From: Gorsachius magnificus
Taxonomy: Eukaryota > Chordata > Aves > Pelecaniformes > Ardeidae
Reading direction: 5' to 3'
Assembly (NCBI GenBank): GCA_034008185.1
Contig: CM067087.1
Location: 42,860,590-42,924,589, forward strand
Length of the DNA: 64,000 bases
Below, piece by piece: positions 50,366-63,021 of the stretch. Numbering within the stretch: the stretch's first letter is position 1; each line of letters begins with the position of its first letter. A program made the translations under genes and the position numbers. A model generated the notes under the pieces. The model did not search any database, was not told the DNA's origin, and was given only the letters and a program-made list of their open reading frames with translations.

Positions 50366-51118
50366 GCACGAGTATATGGAGATGCTCCTCACCATGGACT
50401 CCTCTTGCTGGACTCAGGGAGGTCTGGACTTGGGCCTCTCCTTTCCTCAGGAGCTCACTAAAACTGTTAGTTGACCGTTGTCTTGGCATGTTTGGTTTGG
50501 TGGTGGTGTTTGGTTTTTTTGTTTTTTGTGGTTTTTTTTGTGTCAGTTCTGTGCGTTTTCATGAAGATAAGGCTTCGTGTAGCCTTGCAGGCACGCTGGG
50601 AAAGTGGCTTCCTCAGGATGGAGGCCGGCTTTCCTTCTCCTGGGTTTTGGGAGGTCTGTCTGAACTGCCTGAGCGTGCTGTCCCATCTGGAGAAGCAGCA
50701 GACGTAGCTAGAGAACACAGCTTTTACCTTGGGTGTTCTGCTTGCATCTCCTTCCTCTCAACAATGAATGTTTTCTGCAGTCTTATGAAAGAGGTGGAAA
50801 TGACTCCTTTCTCCCCTTTACTCCTTCAGAGTTGCTCCTGCCCTTCTTTGAGCAACGATTTCAGCTCCTCATTTCTTATTTGCCTGTTTTTTACTTGAAT
50901 CCCTTAAAAAGCATGTTTCAGAGCCCTCTGACTTCCCGCCCCCAAAGCCTACTTGCTTAGACTCAGCAGATCTTCTGCTTAGGCTTTGGTTTTTAGCAAC
51001 TACCTTCCCTGGAGATTTCCATCTTTATAAAGATGTTGGAATCTCTGCTATTGAAAAATGGGTAAGTGCCAAGCTTAACAGCTCATTGATTGGTAATTAG
51101 GTGTTAAATGCACCCAAC
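50366..51118. other. Noncoding DNA with a G/T-only tract
   Basis: Positions 50489-50543 contain only G and T on the plus strand (55 bases). The rest is mixed sequence with frames on both strands and no recognisable family. Confidence 0.55.
50489..50543 (+). repeat. 55-base G/T-only tract
   Basis: No A or C occurs on the plus strand across these positions. The tract is irregular (TTTGG, TGGTGG and T7-T8 runs) rather than a clean GT microsatellite. It has a strong strand bias, but nothing assigns it a function. Confidence 0.85.
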
Positions 51119-51335
51119 TGTTACCTGAGCTTTGCCACAGTATGGAGCAGAAAAGCAGGGAAGAAAACCTCTGCACTTGGAGTGGGTTTAACAGCCTAAT
51201 GAAGACATGCAGAGTATTTCTGATGCCCCCCAAATCCTCTTAAATTCCACATAGATGGTGTTTGCAGTGCTGATTTGAAAAATAGTAAAGCTGGGGAAAT
51301 GGAATGAAAGTATAACTTATAAATAAAAGTATAGA
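51119..51335. repeat. Diverged homologous segment, copy C
   Basis: This segment aligns by eye with 53630-53825, in the same orientation and about 2.5 kb away. Shared landmarks in order are GGAGCA, CTGCACTTG followed by AGTGGGTT, an exact 14-base GTATTTCTGATGCC, and then GATTTGAAA or GGCTTGAAA words and AAATAAA near the right end. Identity in the core appears near 70 percent. No known repeat family is recognised; it may be a local duplication or two copies of an old repeat. Confidence 0.7.
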
Positions 51336-53159
51336 TTTTAGGGGCTAAAAGGGTTTGGAGATTAGCTTTAATCTTAACCACTGCTGCAGTTTTATTAAAA
51401 GAATTTGTTGTAGTTGTGGGGTTTTTTTCCTTTTTCTTTTTTTTTTCCTTCACTATGGAGGCAGACTAATGAGTAAGCTGACTTTTCCACTGACAGCTGG
51501 CTGCTCGGTCTATAAATCTGCTTGGCTTCTACAGGACCTTTCTTGGGCTTAGAAATTTTTGCGTGCTCTTCTGCAAGAGGCAGCCTATGAACTACTGCTT
51601 GAGTGCAGGCTTGGAAGAGAAGCTCAGAGGCAATCTTACTGATTTATAGTTGTCCGTGAATATGCAAGTCAAAGTATTTCTCTCTATTGCTTCCCAACTG
51701 AAGGGAGCTGCTGAGCTTTGTCCTTTATGGTGCCTGAGCCCCAACTATCCATTTATTCGTGAAACCTTTGTAAGCACCTCGGATCTGCATGATGAGCAGC
51801 CGTTTGGTTTTTTATATTCAAGGTTTAGCGCATCTTGAAGGGTCACTGTCTCCTGAAATCTCTTGGAGCTATTTAACTGACAGAGGTTTTTAGGAAGGCT
51901 GTTGCTGGGAAGTGGTGATAAAGCATATCCTTCTGGTCTCATCTATTGACAGGCTGAACTATTTACCCCATTTTAACGATGCTGGATAGTAATTGTGATG
52001 TGATTGTAAGTCATAGGTGTCTTTAGGATGCTGAGATTTTTCTTACCGTGTGCCTATTTCAGCTGTAGTTCTGTACTTCTCTACCTCTCCTGTATGCTTT
52101 TGAAAGTGGGGAGGAAATTACAAAGTGCTCTTCAGAAAGTCATGGGGTGCTTTACAGTGAAACACAGTTGAAATGTTCAATAGTTACCAGCTGAAAGAAC
52201 AGGAAATATTTTTGTTTATTTTGAATGGAAGAACAGTTTGGTCTTTCCGTATGTCAACTGTGGAACTTGCTTCCTACTGAGGAATGTAATTATGAAATGC
52301 TTTGAGCTCCTATTGCCTCAAGGTTATGTTTAGGACATATTAAACAGCCATCAGTGTCTCATAACAAATGATAAACTATACAAATTGAATCAGTGGTCAC
52401 TGAAATGCACTGGCTTCTAGCTGTAAAATAATTCAAATGCAAGTATAATTGACTTAAAAATGATTGTAAAAATCAACTGGAAATTAAAGCTTGCTTTTTC
52501 CTCAGTACTGGGGGAGATCAAAATGTTACAGTGCAGTCGTGGACAGCCAGAGAGCTGGATTATTGCACTTTAGCACAGTGCGGTGGAGATTTGAGATTGA
52601 GTGCTGTTGCGATGCTCTCCTGAGGGAGCAAAGGTGACCTGCTGTACCCCAGATATGTTGAAGATGTAATGAATCAAAGAAAAAAAAACCAAACAAACCC
52701 AATCCCCCCCAAACCCAACCATTAGTTTGATCTTGGTTTAAAAACTTTGGATTTCATGCACTGTTTCCCAGACTTGCTTGTGTGTTGAACAGAGCATGTG
52801 CTTATGTACTTATGTTAGGTCTGGTGAAGTTTTAGCATACAAAATTATGAGTGCTAATGATGGAATTGGAATATTATCAAACATAACTCAGCAGGAAAAC
52901 TAACCTTTCTCCGCAAAACCCAAAGTCCTAGTAAATCATCTGTATTTGATTTACTGGTTGATTACTGAAGTACTGATAGCAAAGGCTGTGGCTGTTCCTA
53001 CTGTCCCTAACAGCCCTGTGACGCTCGCTCAGGCAAATACCCCTCTGTTTGAACACCTTCACGTTCCCCTTTGTAGGGCACTGATTTTCAGCATTGCAGT
53101 ACCCTGAAAACTCTTTCCTCTCACAGTCTGCGCCAGCGCTGATAAAAAGCTTGTGAACT
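51336..53159. other. Noncoding DNA, no gene recognised
   Basis: A T-rich tract lies near 51420-51450. A nearly G-free A/C-rich low-complexity tract lies at about 52681-52720, including an 8-base C run. Frames are 89 codons or fewer and none is recognisable. Confidence 0.55.
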
Positions 53160-53410
53160 AGAGTTAGGGGTGGATGCTTCAGCTTGTGACCAGCCATCGA
53201 GTGTATAAGCAGTCATTTGGCATATTTACGCAAATAGGCAATTTACTTCACGCGGCTCAGTTAAGTGCGAGCGTCTTTGTCCAAGCCGTAGATGGCAGAG
53301 CGGCAGCGTTTAGGGAATACGCCTTTTCAGCCAGTCTGTTATTCCATTGCTGCTTTTTGACAGCAGTGAAATTTTTTTGTTCCTCCTCTGCTATTCAGAG
53401 CTTATTATGA
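53160..53410. promoter_or_regulatory. CpG-retaining block, candidate regulatory element
   Basis: Within AT-rich surroundings this stretch keeps about ten CpGs in complex sequence (for example TTACGCAAATAGG near 53226, CACGCGGC near 53249, GTGCGAGCG near 53265 and GAGCGGCAGCG near 53298). CpGs are normally lost from methylated bird DNA, so this suggests constraint or hypomethylation. A 78-codon plus-strand frame crosses it without a recognisable family. It could equally be an unrecognised exon. Confidence 0.22.
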
Positions 53411-53629
53411 AAAATGGGTTTTAAATCAATATTGAGGAGAAAGAAATGTACTTTGTACAAATGCTTAATTTCTGGATGCCGAGGAGATTGTTTGAAAACA
53501 CGGAAAGAGCAAAAAGATAGGACTGCTGGAGTTCCTCCTCCAGACTTCTGTGCTGCCTGTCATATAATTACTTCAGGGGAAAATAACCCTAGAAATGCTT
53601 CTGAAACTTGTATTGCAGGTCTTTTTCTG

Positions 53630-53825
53630 ATTATCCACTGCTCTACAAAGTGGAGCAAAAAATAATAAAAGAAGACCCACTGCACTTGCAGTGGGTTCAG
53701 CAGGCGGATGGTGACAGGCAGGGTATTTCTGATGCCTGGAAAGATCTCCCAAGTTCAGCATAGTCATATCCTGCAATACTGGCTTGAAATAGGATGAAAG
53801 AGCACTTTAAAAATAAAGAGTATCT
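53630..53825. repeat. Diverged homologous segment, copy D
   Basis: Partner of 51119-51335. Minus-strand translations of the two segments share the word HQKY in matching position (in frames at 53573-53776 and 51196-51453), which reflects the shared GTATTTCTGATGCC and need not mean coding. This copy, unlike its partner, contains a near-perfect palindrome at 53676-53695. Confidence 0.7.
53676..53695. repeat. 9-bp inverted repeat with 2-base spacer
   Basis: CCCACTGCA and TGCAGTGGG flank CT, giving a 20-base near-palindrome. The corresponding site in the homologous segment near 51170-51186 has substitutions that spoil the symmetry, so the palindrome was either lost there or gained here. Confidence 0.9.
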
Positions 53826-56800
53826 GGCTCAGCACACAGTTTTTGCTCCTTCAAAAATCACTTTAAATGCAGTTTACTCCTCCCTCCCATTGCTCCAGTG
53901 TCTAGGTTTTGACTGGTTTTACTCCTTGAATTAAAATGAAACCACTGAGTGGTCAGGGGGCAGCTGTGGTTCATAGCTTTTACATATATATTATACAAGG
54001 CTGAGAGGTAGACAGCTGTCTTAAGTGTACCTCTTTCTTCCCTGGTAACATATGGAAGTTTGTTAGAAGTAATCTCAGCTTTTCTATGGATAGTTTGTTG
54101 TTCTGTCCAGGCAATGTGCTACGTTTTTCCTCTTATTTTTTTTTGTGAGTGTGTGTGTTAGTGAATGTTTGGACAGGTAGAAGGCTTTCCTGAGGAATGT
54201 GTGTGTTGGTGAGTTTTGTTGGTTTTTTCCTTCCCTGTAAATTGTCATCTTTACCAAAAGGGGAAGAGGAAAGTTTTAATATGTTTTTGAAACACTAGTT
54301 AATAACAAAAGCGAAAGTAGATGTTAAATTAACAGGAAGACACAGTAATAAAGGATTACCAGCCTTTATTGCAGTTGTTGTGAATTTCTTCAGCTAGGAT
54401 GAGCTGACATGATGCCGTGCCTCAAAGCAGAAAGATACTGCAACATTAGATTGCTTAAGCTTACCTTCAATATAAAGGAATACTGGAAACGTGTTTTGTA
54501 CTCCACTTTTTTTTTTTTTTTTTGGCTTCTTGATATCCAGTGGTCAGTTTGCTATATTTTTGTGCTGTTAAAGTTCAATCAGTAAAGAAAGCATGCTTTT
54601 TTCAACCCTGGAAGGCCAGGGTAAAATGCTGTATGAAGACAGACTATGTGGGTACTGCAGCTGCATTCTTGGCTGCTCTATAGTAGTTCCTCCTACAACT
54701 TGGGGGCGTTTTTGCCAAGTGCGTAATGCCAAGCAAATCCCCTTGCTTCAAGGGGCCTGGCAAAGCTGGAAGCTGGTTCGGGGATTCACGGGAGTGTGGC
54801 AGATGTGCTGGCTATCTTTGTGCTGGGGTACGCTAGCGTGTGTCCCAGTGTGAGACACATAAGCCCATGCTCTCTGAATTGCATAGGCAGCATCACTGTA
54901 TTAGAAAGGAGATAATTTATGTTGGTGAAAATATCTTTATAAACTCTTTGTCGTGTTAAATATTTAAAGACCTGCTATCTTGAGTGTAGTTCATCCTCCT
55001 TAAATATTCCAAGTCTTTTAGAGGACTGGTGACGTATTCAGACTGAAGGTGCACCAAAGTCACCCAAGAACAGCCAAATTAAAAGAGTTCCTATACATCG
55101 TGATCGAGTAAGAAAGAAAACTGAAATACATGCCAGTATCAGCAGAAAGCAGATCTTTGACTGTGCCAGGCAGTTCCCACTCTGCCCAGTAACAGAGGGG
55201 AAGGGAGAGAAGCAGACATCCAGGAGGAACGACGTGCATGCATTTGCCTTTTTTTTGTTGTTTGTTTTGTTCTGAACTACTGATAAAAATTTTGTAAGGG
55301 GAAAAATATGGCAAAGTTAGAACTCCCTCTAGAGTCTGTATATGTTCTGTCCAACTCTGCACAGAACTTTCACCTCTGTGTAAATGTGTTTCAGTGGCAG
55401 CAGTCCAGGAAGCTCGTACCGGTGCCTCTGACGTGCGTGTAAGAGACCGCAACCTGCAGCTGAATCTTACAATTAGCAAAATAAGATCTTTAGCACTGTA
55501 TTTAAAATTCCTTTCTGTTTTCCATGTTAAATGTAGAAACTGAAATTGTTGGAAGCATGATACCGCTTTCTGAAATTGTTTGAAGATGTTTAGTATACAA
55601 TGTAGTGAAGAGGGGAATATGTTTCTATTTTTTTTTTTCCATATAAACTATCTTGATTTCATGGGTGAAAAGATGAAATGTTTGAGAAGTGTCACTGAAA
55701 CCAGCAGGGACACTTCCAAGTGGTGAAAGACTGTTTTCTATCTGGTATAGTGGCAATTATTTAAAAGGTTTTGAATCAGTTTAAGTTGGAAAAAAGTCCT
55801 ATTAACCTCTAAATCTTCAGTTCTGAAATGATTTTTTTTTTTTTGTCTGCATTTACTGTCTCCTTCCTACTCCTTCATAATGTCTTTATTAAAAGGCCAA
55901 GCTTCTTTACGGCAGCCTATACTGACTTGGGAGAAAAAGGTAATGAAGTTAAAACAGCATCATAATGAAAAAATGGCATATTATTGGTGGAAAGCCATGA
56001 ATGGATTTCTCAAAATCCAGTCTTGCCCTTGTGAACTTAGTTTACAAAAGAAAAGTTCATTGCTTTCTGGAAAAGTACCACGTAAGCAAATCATCATGCC
56101 TAAGCTTTGTCAGCTTAGTTTAAGTGTAGGTTAGATCTGCATCCAGCAGAAATTCAAAGTGGAAAGAATTTGAAACTAAAACTCTGCAGTTCACTTTGTT
56201 CCATCATACTTGTCTTAATTCACAGAAGAACAGCATGTTTTTATGTCTGCAGGAGTTTGTTTGCAAGCCTTTCCTTTTTCTATGACTTTTTTTTTTGGCT
56301 TATAATATGATCGGACTGTTGTACATAATTTTTCTTCCTGGCTTTGGCACCTTTATGATGAAGCAGGCATCTGTGCATGTAGAGAAGCACAAAATGTCTA
56401 GTTACATAATGCAGTATCCAAAACACTGATGACAAGAAACTTAGTCACAACTGGATTCTTAAAAATCTAAAACCACAGTAAAAACGTTAAATTGCTTGGT
56501 ATCTCTGAAAAATAGCCATAGGTTGTAGTTAACTACATTGAACTTTTGTCAGCTAAAAGTAACTTAGTGTAAATGTTAATGCTTTTCAGCTTTGAGTCAT
56601 CAGAACAAAAAAATCAGAACATCTGCAATGGACAGCGTGTATTTGCCCTGTCAGATATACAGGAATGGTATGTTTGGACTCAAATAGTAGTATTTAATAA
56701 CGAGAATATGCTTACCAGTGTAGCTGTTTCTGACACCTGGTATTAGTTCCTTTCGTATGCGCGCCTAGAATACTTCTTAATCATCAGGTGATCTACTGAG

Positions 56801-59800
56801 GCTGACATTGAAGTTGTGTGGCATGACTTAGTTACCAGGTAGCTTGAAATACTCCCATGTATATTTTACTCGGTTTTCAACATCAGTTGTGCTCTTTTCC
56901 CTTTTTTCCTTCTGCTGCCTTCTATGTTATTCTACTGTTCGGGTAAAATAACAAAAGGACTTTATTGTTGCTGTGAAATTGCTTCTGTCTCTTACCTCAA
57001 TGAAATGGCTTTGCTTTTCCATCTCTAAAATATATTCTAATAGGCTCGAGAAATGTGGCACCTGTGTGAGTCGGTGGTGACCTTGGCGATGAGGTATTTT
57101 TGGGGGATGCTTGTGTGGAGTCTGAGGTCTAATCATCTCTCTTGGTAGTGTATTATGTACTGAGATCTGAATGAAATGAAAGCAAGGTAAGATACAGGAA
57201 ATCTGTAATCTGTTAAGGTATAACTTAATCTAACTAAGCAAATTTGAACTATGAGAAGTTTTTTTTGTATTTCTTTATCAGAGAACAGATCCTCTCAGTG
57301 CAGACTGGGGAATACAGACACTAAAAATATTTCCTTTTGTTAATGCATAATACTTGCAGATAAAAATATTCCTCCTTTAGTGGCTTCATCTCAGTAGCAT
57401 GCAATGCTATTATGTTCTTTTCCTCTTGTGGCACAGCTTCCTTTGTTTACACATTTACTACGATGTATACCCCAAATGAATTCCAAAGGGGATGCAATTA
57501 GAAATAAATAACTAGTAGAAGTAGATAGGAAAGTTGGGGGTTGTTAAGAAGCGAGAAAAGATTTCAGGAGAGATGGAGGGGAGAGATGCTGCAGCTCTAT
57601 TAAATCAGCATGAACTGAGGAGAGAAGGCTGTCAACCTAAGCCTGCAATGAATGGTATAAAGGAATCGAGAGATTTGTAGTAGGCAAGTAGAAAGAGTAA
57701 GGAGAGAACTGAATTATATGGGTATTTATCTTGCTGTTCTGCTACCAAAATTCATACGTGTACATAAAATACAATCTGAAGTATGGAGCAGGTGTGCAAT
57801 TTTAAAAATAAAACCTTTCTGCCCTCATTTTACATATTTGTAAACTTTGCTAAAATCGATCTGGTTAGTGAGAGAGGAAAATGAGGTCTGAAATTTATTC
57901 TGAATTAAGTGATTCATGAGTGTATACTTTGTTTTATGTTTTCTGTATAGGATGTTTCTATGTAGAAACAAACTTCTGCTTTGCCTTATTTTCTCGGCAC
58001 TTCATAAGACGAATTGCAGAATATTGATGTTTGACATGAATGGGTCTGTAATGGCCACTAGAGTCAGAAAATAATAATCTTCAGCGCAATCACCTTGTAA
58101 AGCTTTCTCTCTGGTCAGATTTTATATCGGTCCTTACTGGTACACCCTCTGAAGAGCAGCAAGGGCTTTGTAATCAAGTCGCTCATTCTGACTCATTGTT
58201 TTCCTGGTTGTTTTCTCTCAGCTACTTGACGTGCTCTGCTGTGCGTATTTTCATGTCTTCCAGCTGAATCATAGTTAAATTAAAATGACTGGGGCTTTTT
58301 TAAAGGTTTTCTTTTTCCATGGTCGGTGCTTTTTTTTTCTTTGTCTTGAAATCTTAGTAGTTCTGCAGTATTTGAAAGCAGAGCTGTGAAGGCTGAGAAG
58401 CATAAGTCTAATCAATATTTGCTGCAACAATTTGCTATAGTTATGTTAAATCAAGTTCTCTATGTTCCTGTTTTCCCAGGCATTAGGTATTAGTCTTTTC
58501 CTTGTATTTTTTCTCTAAAAGTGCATGGGAGTTATGTACACTTTCTCAGCAACCTTTTTTCTGTGTCTTTATAATTTCAAGCTTTCCTTAGAAATTGGTT
58601 TAGAAGACCTATTTATTGTCTTTTGCCTTCAGGGTTTAATGAAAACTTTCTTTTTTGTGAACAATGCAAAAACCATAGATGTTTAATATCTGGGTTAGAA
58701 GTGCAACCCCATAGGTATATACCCTAATACTTCAGTGTTGGTAAATAACCCTAATGAAGATTGATGTTCATGAACTTCTTGTAAAGCTGGTGCCTTGTAA
58801 ACATTTTGATCAAAGAACACTCTGAAGAGTGCTTTGAAAGTTGTGTTATGAAGACCTGTGTGATCATGGCATTTTATCATTGTGCTTTACAGATGACAAA
58901 TCACCTCATCTGCTGAGTACCAAAAGAAACCAGATACTGTTTTTTACAGAAAAGTTGTTTGACTGTTGTGGAGAGACTTCTAAAAACTAGAAGTTTACTT
59001 TTAATCACCATCTGGGAAAATGCTGCAAAAATCTCCAATGTTCATTTGAAGCCATGCACAAATGCTTTCTGTTAATATAATAAATGTGCATTCATAAAAA
59101 TCTTTATAGAGAAAGAAACTGCAAATATTCAGACTGATGGGACCCCAGTCCAAGCATGCATCTGGCCAGAACTGACCCGTGCTGTTTTATCAAGAAACTA
59201 ATTCAAAACAGCCTCAAACTTTACCTTGTGGTTTCTCATCTGGCATTTGTTGGTGTTGTGAGGACATGGCAAAAATTATCCCATTAATGTTTAGCTGTCT
59301 TTTCTATCCATTCTCAGATAATATGCAGATAGGAGGAGGAGGGATTTACCATAAATTATTATCAGTTTGCTCAGCTGCAGTCATGAGGATTGCCTGTTTC
59401 AAGTTGCTGAGTGGGTTATAATGGATTTCCTTCTGCTTGTTTGGTGAAGGACCTTAAAATGCTGAAAATCTTGGAGGAAGTGATTTACTTTTGATTATTT
59501 CAGACCAGAATTGAAATAAATTTGATTATTCATGCTTTTTTACTAATTATAGAAATAGAAACCGAAGATCCATATTCCCTGTAGGAATCAAGAATGTGTC
59601 TGTGTATACTGAAAAAGTGGAAAGGATATTTTAGGTGCTAGGGATGTTGAGTAACTGTGTAGGGAGACAAAATAAGAGCAAGTCATCCTTAAAATTACTG
59701 TGGTCTGACTTTAAAAATGCAGGTGGCTACTGAGATAGCTTATTATGTCTAATGTTAAGAGTGTCTGGTTTTGTTACATAGTTATTTGAATTTATTCCTG

Positions 59801-60399
59801 TCCTCGAGTCTGTTCCAAATCAGTCTCCCCGTTACAAAATATCTTACACCTTGGTTATTGCCTTCTGTGTTGAAAGGCAGGATCCTAACCCAAGCTGAAT
59901 GCAAACTGGCTGAAGCTGTGTCCTCTCTGGGACCTCCAGAGCAGGGTGGTTGATGAGAAAATGCTGTTGGGATGCGAGGCCCTGAAGTTGGTCTCGATGG
60001 GTCTGAGGCATGAGACCTGTGAGGCTGAGAGCGCTGGCCATGTTTTGTATGGGGAAGCTTTAAACCTTGTCTGAAGGAATCCCCTTGTGAACATCTCCTG
60101 TCCTGGTGATGGCCTTGTTTCTGCCAGGAGGCTGTGTCGGGTGGTCTTCAGAGACATTTCCAGCTAACACTTGTCAGCTGGGAAAATTCTCGTTAGTGTG
60201 AGTGTACACGTGAGATACACAGTGCCACTTAATGATGTTTATTTTCTTCCACTGGCTCTCAACCATAGAAGCTAAGGTAACATTCTAAAATGTTCTCCAA
60301 ACTTGGCAGCTAGGATAACTTAATGCTTCTTTTAACATCTCTTGGTCATCCATAGGTTCCTAGTAGTCTATGAATCTTCAGCCGAGAATCTGTCTTTTG
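53826..60399. other. Long unique noncoding stretch, no gene recognised
   Basis: About 6.6 kb of AT-rich unique sequence. Low-complexity tracts are a short GT run at 54147-54158, a 17-base T run at 54507-54523 and a 13-base T run at 55832-55844. The longest frames are 139 codons (55060-55479, minus) and 90 codons (59885-60157, minus), with no recognisable domains. No CR1 or other repeat was recognised. Confidence 0.6.
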
Positions 60400-60760
60400 A
60401 AAGGATCACTTTGAAGGGAGAAAGTAGGCAAAATTAATGCAAAACAATAAAAGCAGGGCTTTCCCCATTTCTATTAATAATGAAGGTTAAACCAATTATT
60501 TTTCCCACTATTTGTATGACTATTAAACAATGTTAACTTCAGAAGATGTTTTATCCTTGTCTAAAGAGAAATAAAGGTGTCTGCATCTTCTTTTGCACTG
60601 CCTGTGAATATACAGTACATTCTTCCCCATTCCTATGCAATTCCAAATAACAAAATGGAACAAGGAAACTCTTTTAACTATGAATAAATAATCAAGAAAA
60701 GATTAATGCAGTAATTGGAATATAAAATGCAGAAGATGTTTTCCTGCAAAGGTGGCTCAG
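60400..60760. promoter_or_regulatory. Candidate conserved noncoding element
   Basis: An AT-rich, non-repetitive block with no appreciable frame. It contains AACAAT (SOX-like) words near 60443 and 60529, CTATTAATAATG near 60472, AACCAATTATTTTTC near 60489 and TTAATGCAGTAATTGG near 60703. Site density resembles developmental enhancers. This is inference only. Confidence 0.2.
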
Positions 60761-62519
60761 TGGGAGATACAGCTTTAAAAAATCAAAAGCATAGCACTTT
60801 ATTTCTTGCTTGTTTTGATCTTGCCTTAATTTTGAAAAGCTCAGTTGTGGTTTTTTTTTTTTAATATTTTCTTTCTGTTGAGAGTCAGCCTAATTATTTT
60901 TTCCTCACTTTTCAAACCCTTCGATGGGGTATTAATTTGGTGCTGTGGTTTCTGCATCTAGGAGCTAACAGGAAGGTGTCTATACAATTTTCTTTCTCTC
61001 AATAATTCTTTAGGAGAAACAGCTTATGGAAAATGGTGGGGTTTTTTTTGTATGGTCTCAGCCTATCTGCTTGTGCCGTAGGCAGGCAGTGTGAAACAGG
61101 CTAAATTCTATTAACAGGGCCCTGAAAATCTACAGCTGTTAGTCGGAGAGATTTATTCTGACTTTCCCTTTTTCGGTCTGTGGGTGAGGTTCTTGAATAC
61201 AAATACACATTTACGATGCTTCTTGCTTGTGCCTTCAGCAGAGTTTAGAGTCTGACACAAGCATGAGATTCTGTTAATTGAGCTGGAAGGTTTTTATTCT
61301 TGCCTGTGTTAGGAGAGTAGGATATGCTGGAGGCTCCATGCCATCAAGGTAGCTCACGTGCAGGGCTTTTCTTGGGCACTTGTAGCCTATGTTAGCTTGT
61401 AGCTAGGAAGAGGACCCAAACTATGAAGTTTTCTTTGCCTCATACACAACAATCCACTTTCTGGTTTATGCTACCTGACACTTGCATTCTATTGGAAAAA
61501 AATACATCAACTCCTTTCTCCTCTCCCTGTCCCCACCCCAGCCCCCAAACCTTTCTGGAAGTTGGAGGAAAATTTTCTCTGCAACTTTTAGTCTCCAGGA
61601 ATTTGTGGCATCTCAGTGTGAAGAGGCATCCTGGTATTGTTTTATCAGCTGAGATAAAGCAGAGAAGAACAACTGGATGTTTACAGAAACTGCTCCCCCT
61701 GGTCCCCTCTCCCCCCTTCACATCAGAACCATTTAAGTGAATACGGAGGGAGCTTCTAATTAACTTAAGAAAAATTAACTCCCCTTTCTTTTTTCCTTGG
61801 TCTTGCTTATTAAACGGGGATAGGTTGTTTGTTATCTAAATTATGTTTAATATGCTGCCATATAACTTTTTTTGGAGCATGTTTTAGAGTTTCTCCTTAG
61901 CTTCTGTGATTGAGAGCTGGAGGAAGAGGAGGATAAACTTCATATTGTCAGAGCTTCCTGAAGGAAAGCAGTTCTATGAATTATGTCGGTTTAACTTCTG
62001 TTGCTGGTTTGTCATCTGATGCAGGATTAGTAATACCAAAGGAGCTTTATTAACATTGTCACTAATTAAATATTCTAGACCTTTATTTGAAATTGGGAAG
62101 GTGTGATATGTTAGCTGCTATGTAACTTTATTAAATCAGAAATTCACTGTGATTTCAGCCAACCAATCCACCTTATTTTGCAGTGAATTACTCAAGGGTG
62201 GTAACGTTTGTCTTCACACTTGTTAGGCTGATTCGGTCATGTAACCAAGCACTTGCAATTGTACACAATCGGTAGGTAAGTGGTAATTTTCCAACCTTTT
62301 AAAGATAAGTGTAAGAAAAATGAACACAATATTAGTTTTGTATTCTGTTACGTTCATGAATATTGAATGTGAAAACCATAGTTTATTGGATGTATGGAGA
62401 CCAAAGGCTTTGCAGTGAATTAAAGTAGAAAAAAGAATTGCTTCGAAGAAAATGTGAGCATCATAAATCCAGTTGTTCTTTTTTTGTACTTAAATCAGGT
62501 CAGGTTCATCCAGGTTGTT
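60761..62519. other. Noncoding DNA, no gene recognised
   Basis: A T run lies at 60851-60862. A pyrimidine-rich patch at 61510-61560 is spanned by a 105-codon plus-strand frame and an overlapping 93-codon minus-strand frame, so coding is unlikely. Nothing else was recognised. Confidence 0.55.
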
Positions 62520-62765
62520 TCAGGCAAATGTAATTGTTCTTTCTGGGCTTCCTGGGGCTTGCCTAATTATAGAAAAAGCAGCTAATAGTAAGTCAGGGTT
62601 GACTTTGAACTCTTCAGCTATTGTTTCAGATTTAATTCTCTTTTCTTCACTTAAAATATACACTTCTACTGTGCTATCACCACAGTTATAGAAAGGAGTA
62701 TCAAATATTGAGACTTTGGGATTACTGCCTTTCATATTCTCTTCAAGGATACAATAAAATCCCAA
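62520..62765 (-). other. Unassigned 81-codon frame with protein-like composition
   Basis: A minus-strand frame starting at TTG. It is open for about six more codons upstream to an in-frame TAG. Its first ATG is at residue 11. Unlike most frames here, the composition looks protein-like although the DNA is AT-rich: charged and hydrophobic residues alternate (EEKRIKSETIAEEFKVNPDL, about residues 40-59), followed by a plausible helix LLLAAFSIIRQA. There is no good polypyrimidine tract before the potential AG acceptor on the minus strand. I do not recognise the family. It could be an exon, a pseudogene piece or chance. Confidence 0.15.
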
Positions 62766-63021
62766 AGAACTTGGAACAATTCTTTTCTAGGTGCAGTGTC
62801 TTTCTGAATACTGCAATCCTGTGTTAGTTTTCTAATGGTTGATTATACTGTGACTCCTTGGGGCTGAGCAAAAATTACTGTTGAATAATTATTCCTCAAA
62901 TAGCTGTCACAGTAATGTCTTGATATTTACCAGTAAAAAAGTATATAGAGGACCAGTTGACTTCTGATAGATGGGAGTAGTTACGGTGTTTGAAGGTACA
63001 GTTCATTAAGTTGCATTTTCC

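Noticed and set aside
54507..54523. T run as the reversed tail of a retrocopy
   Set aside because: The sequence to its right shows no recognisable gene and no target duplication; treated as simple low complexity.
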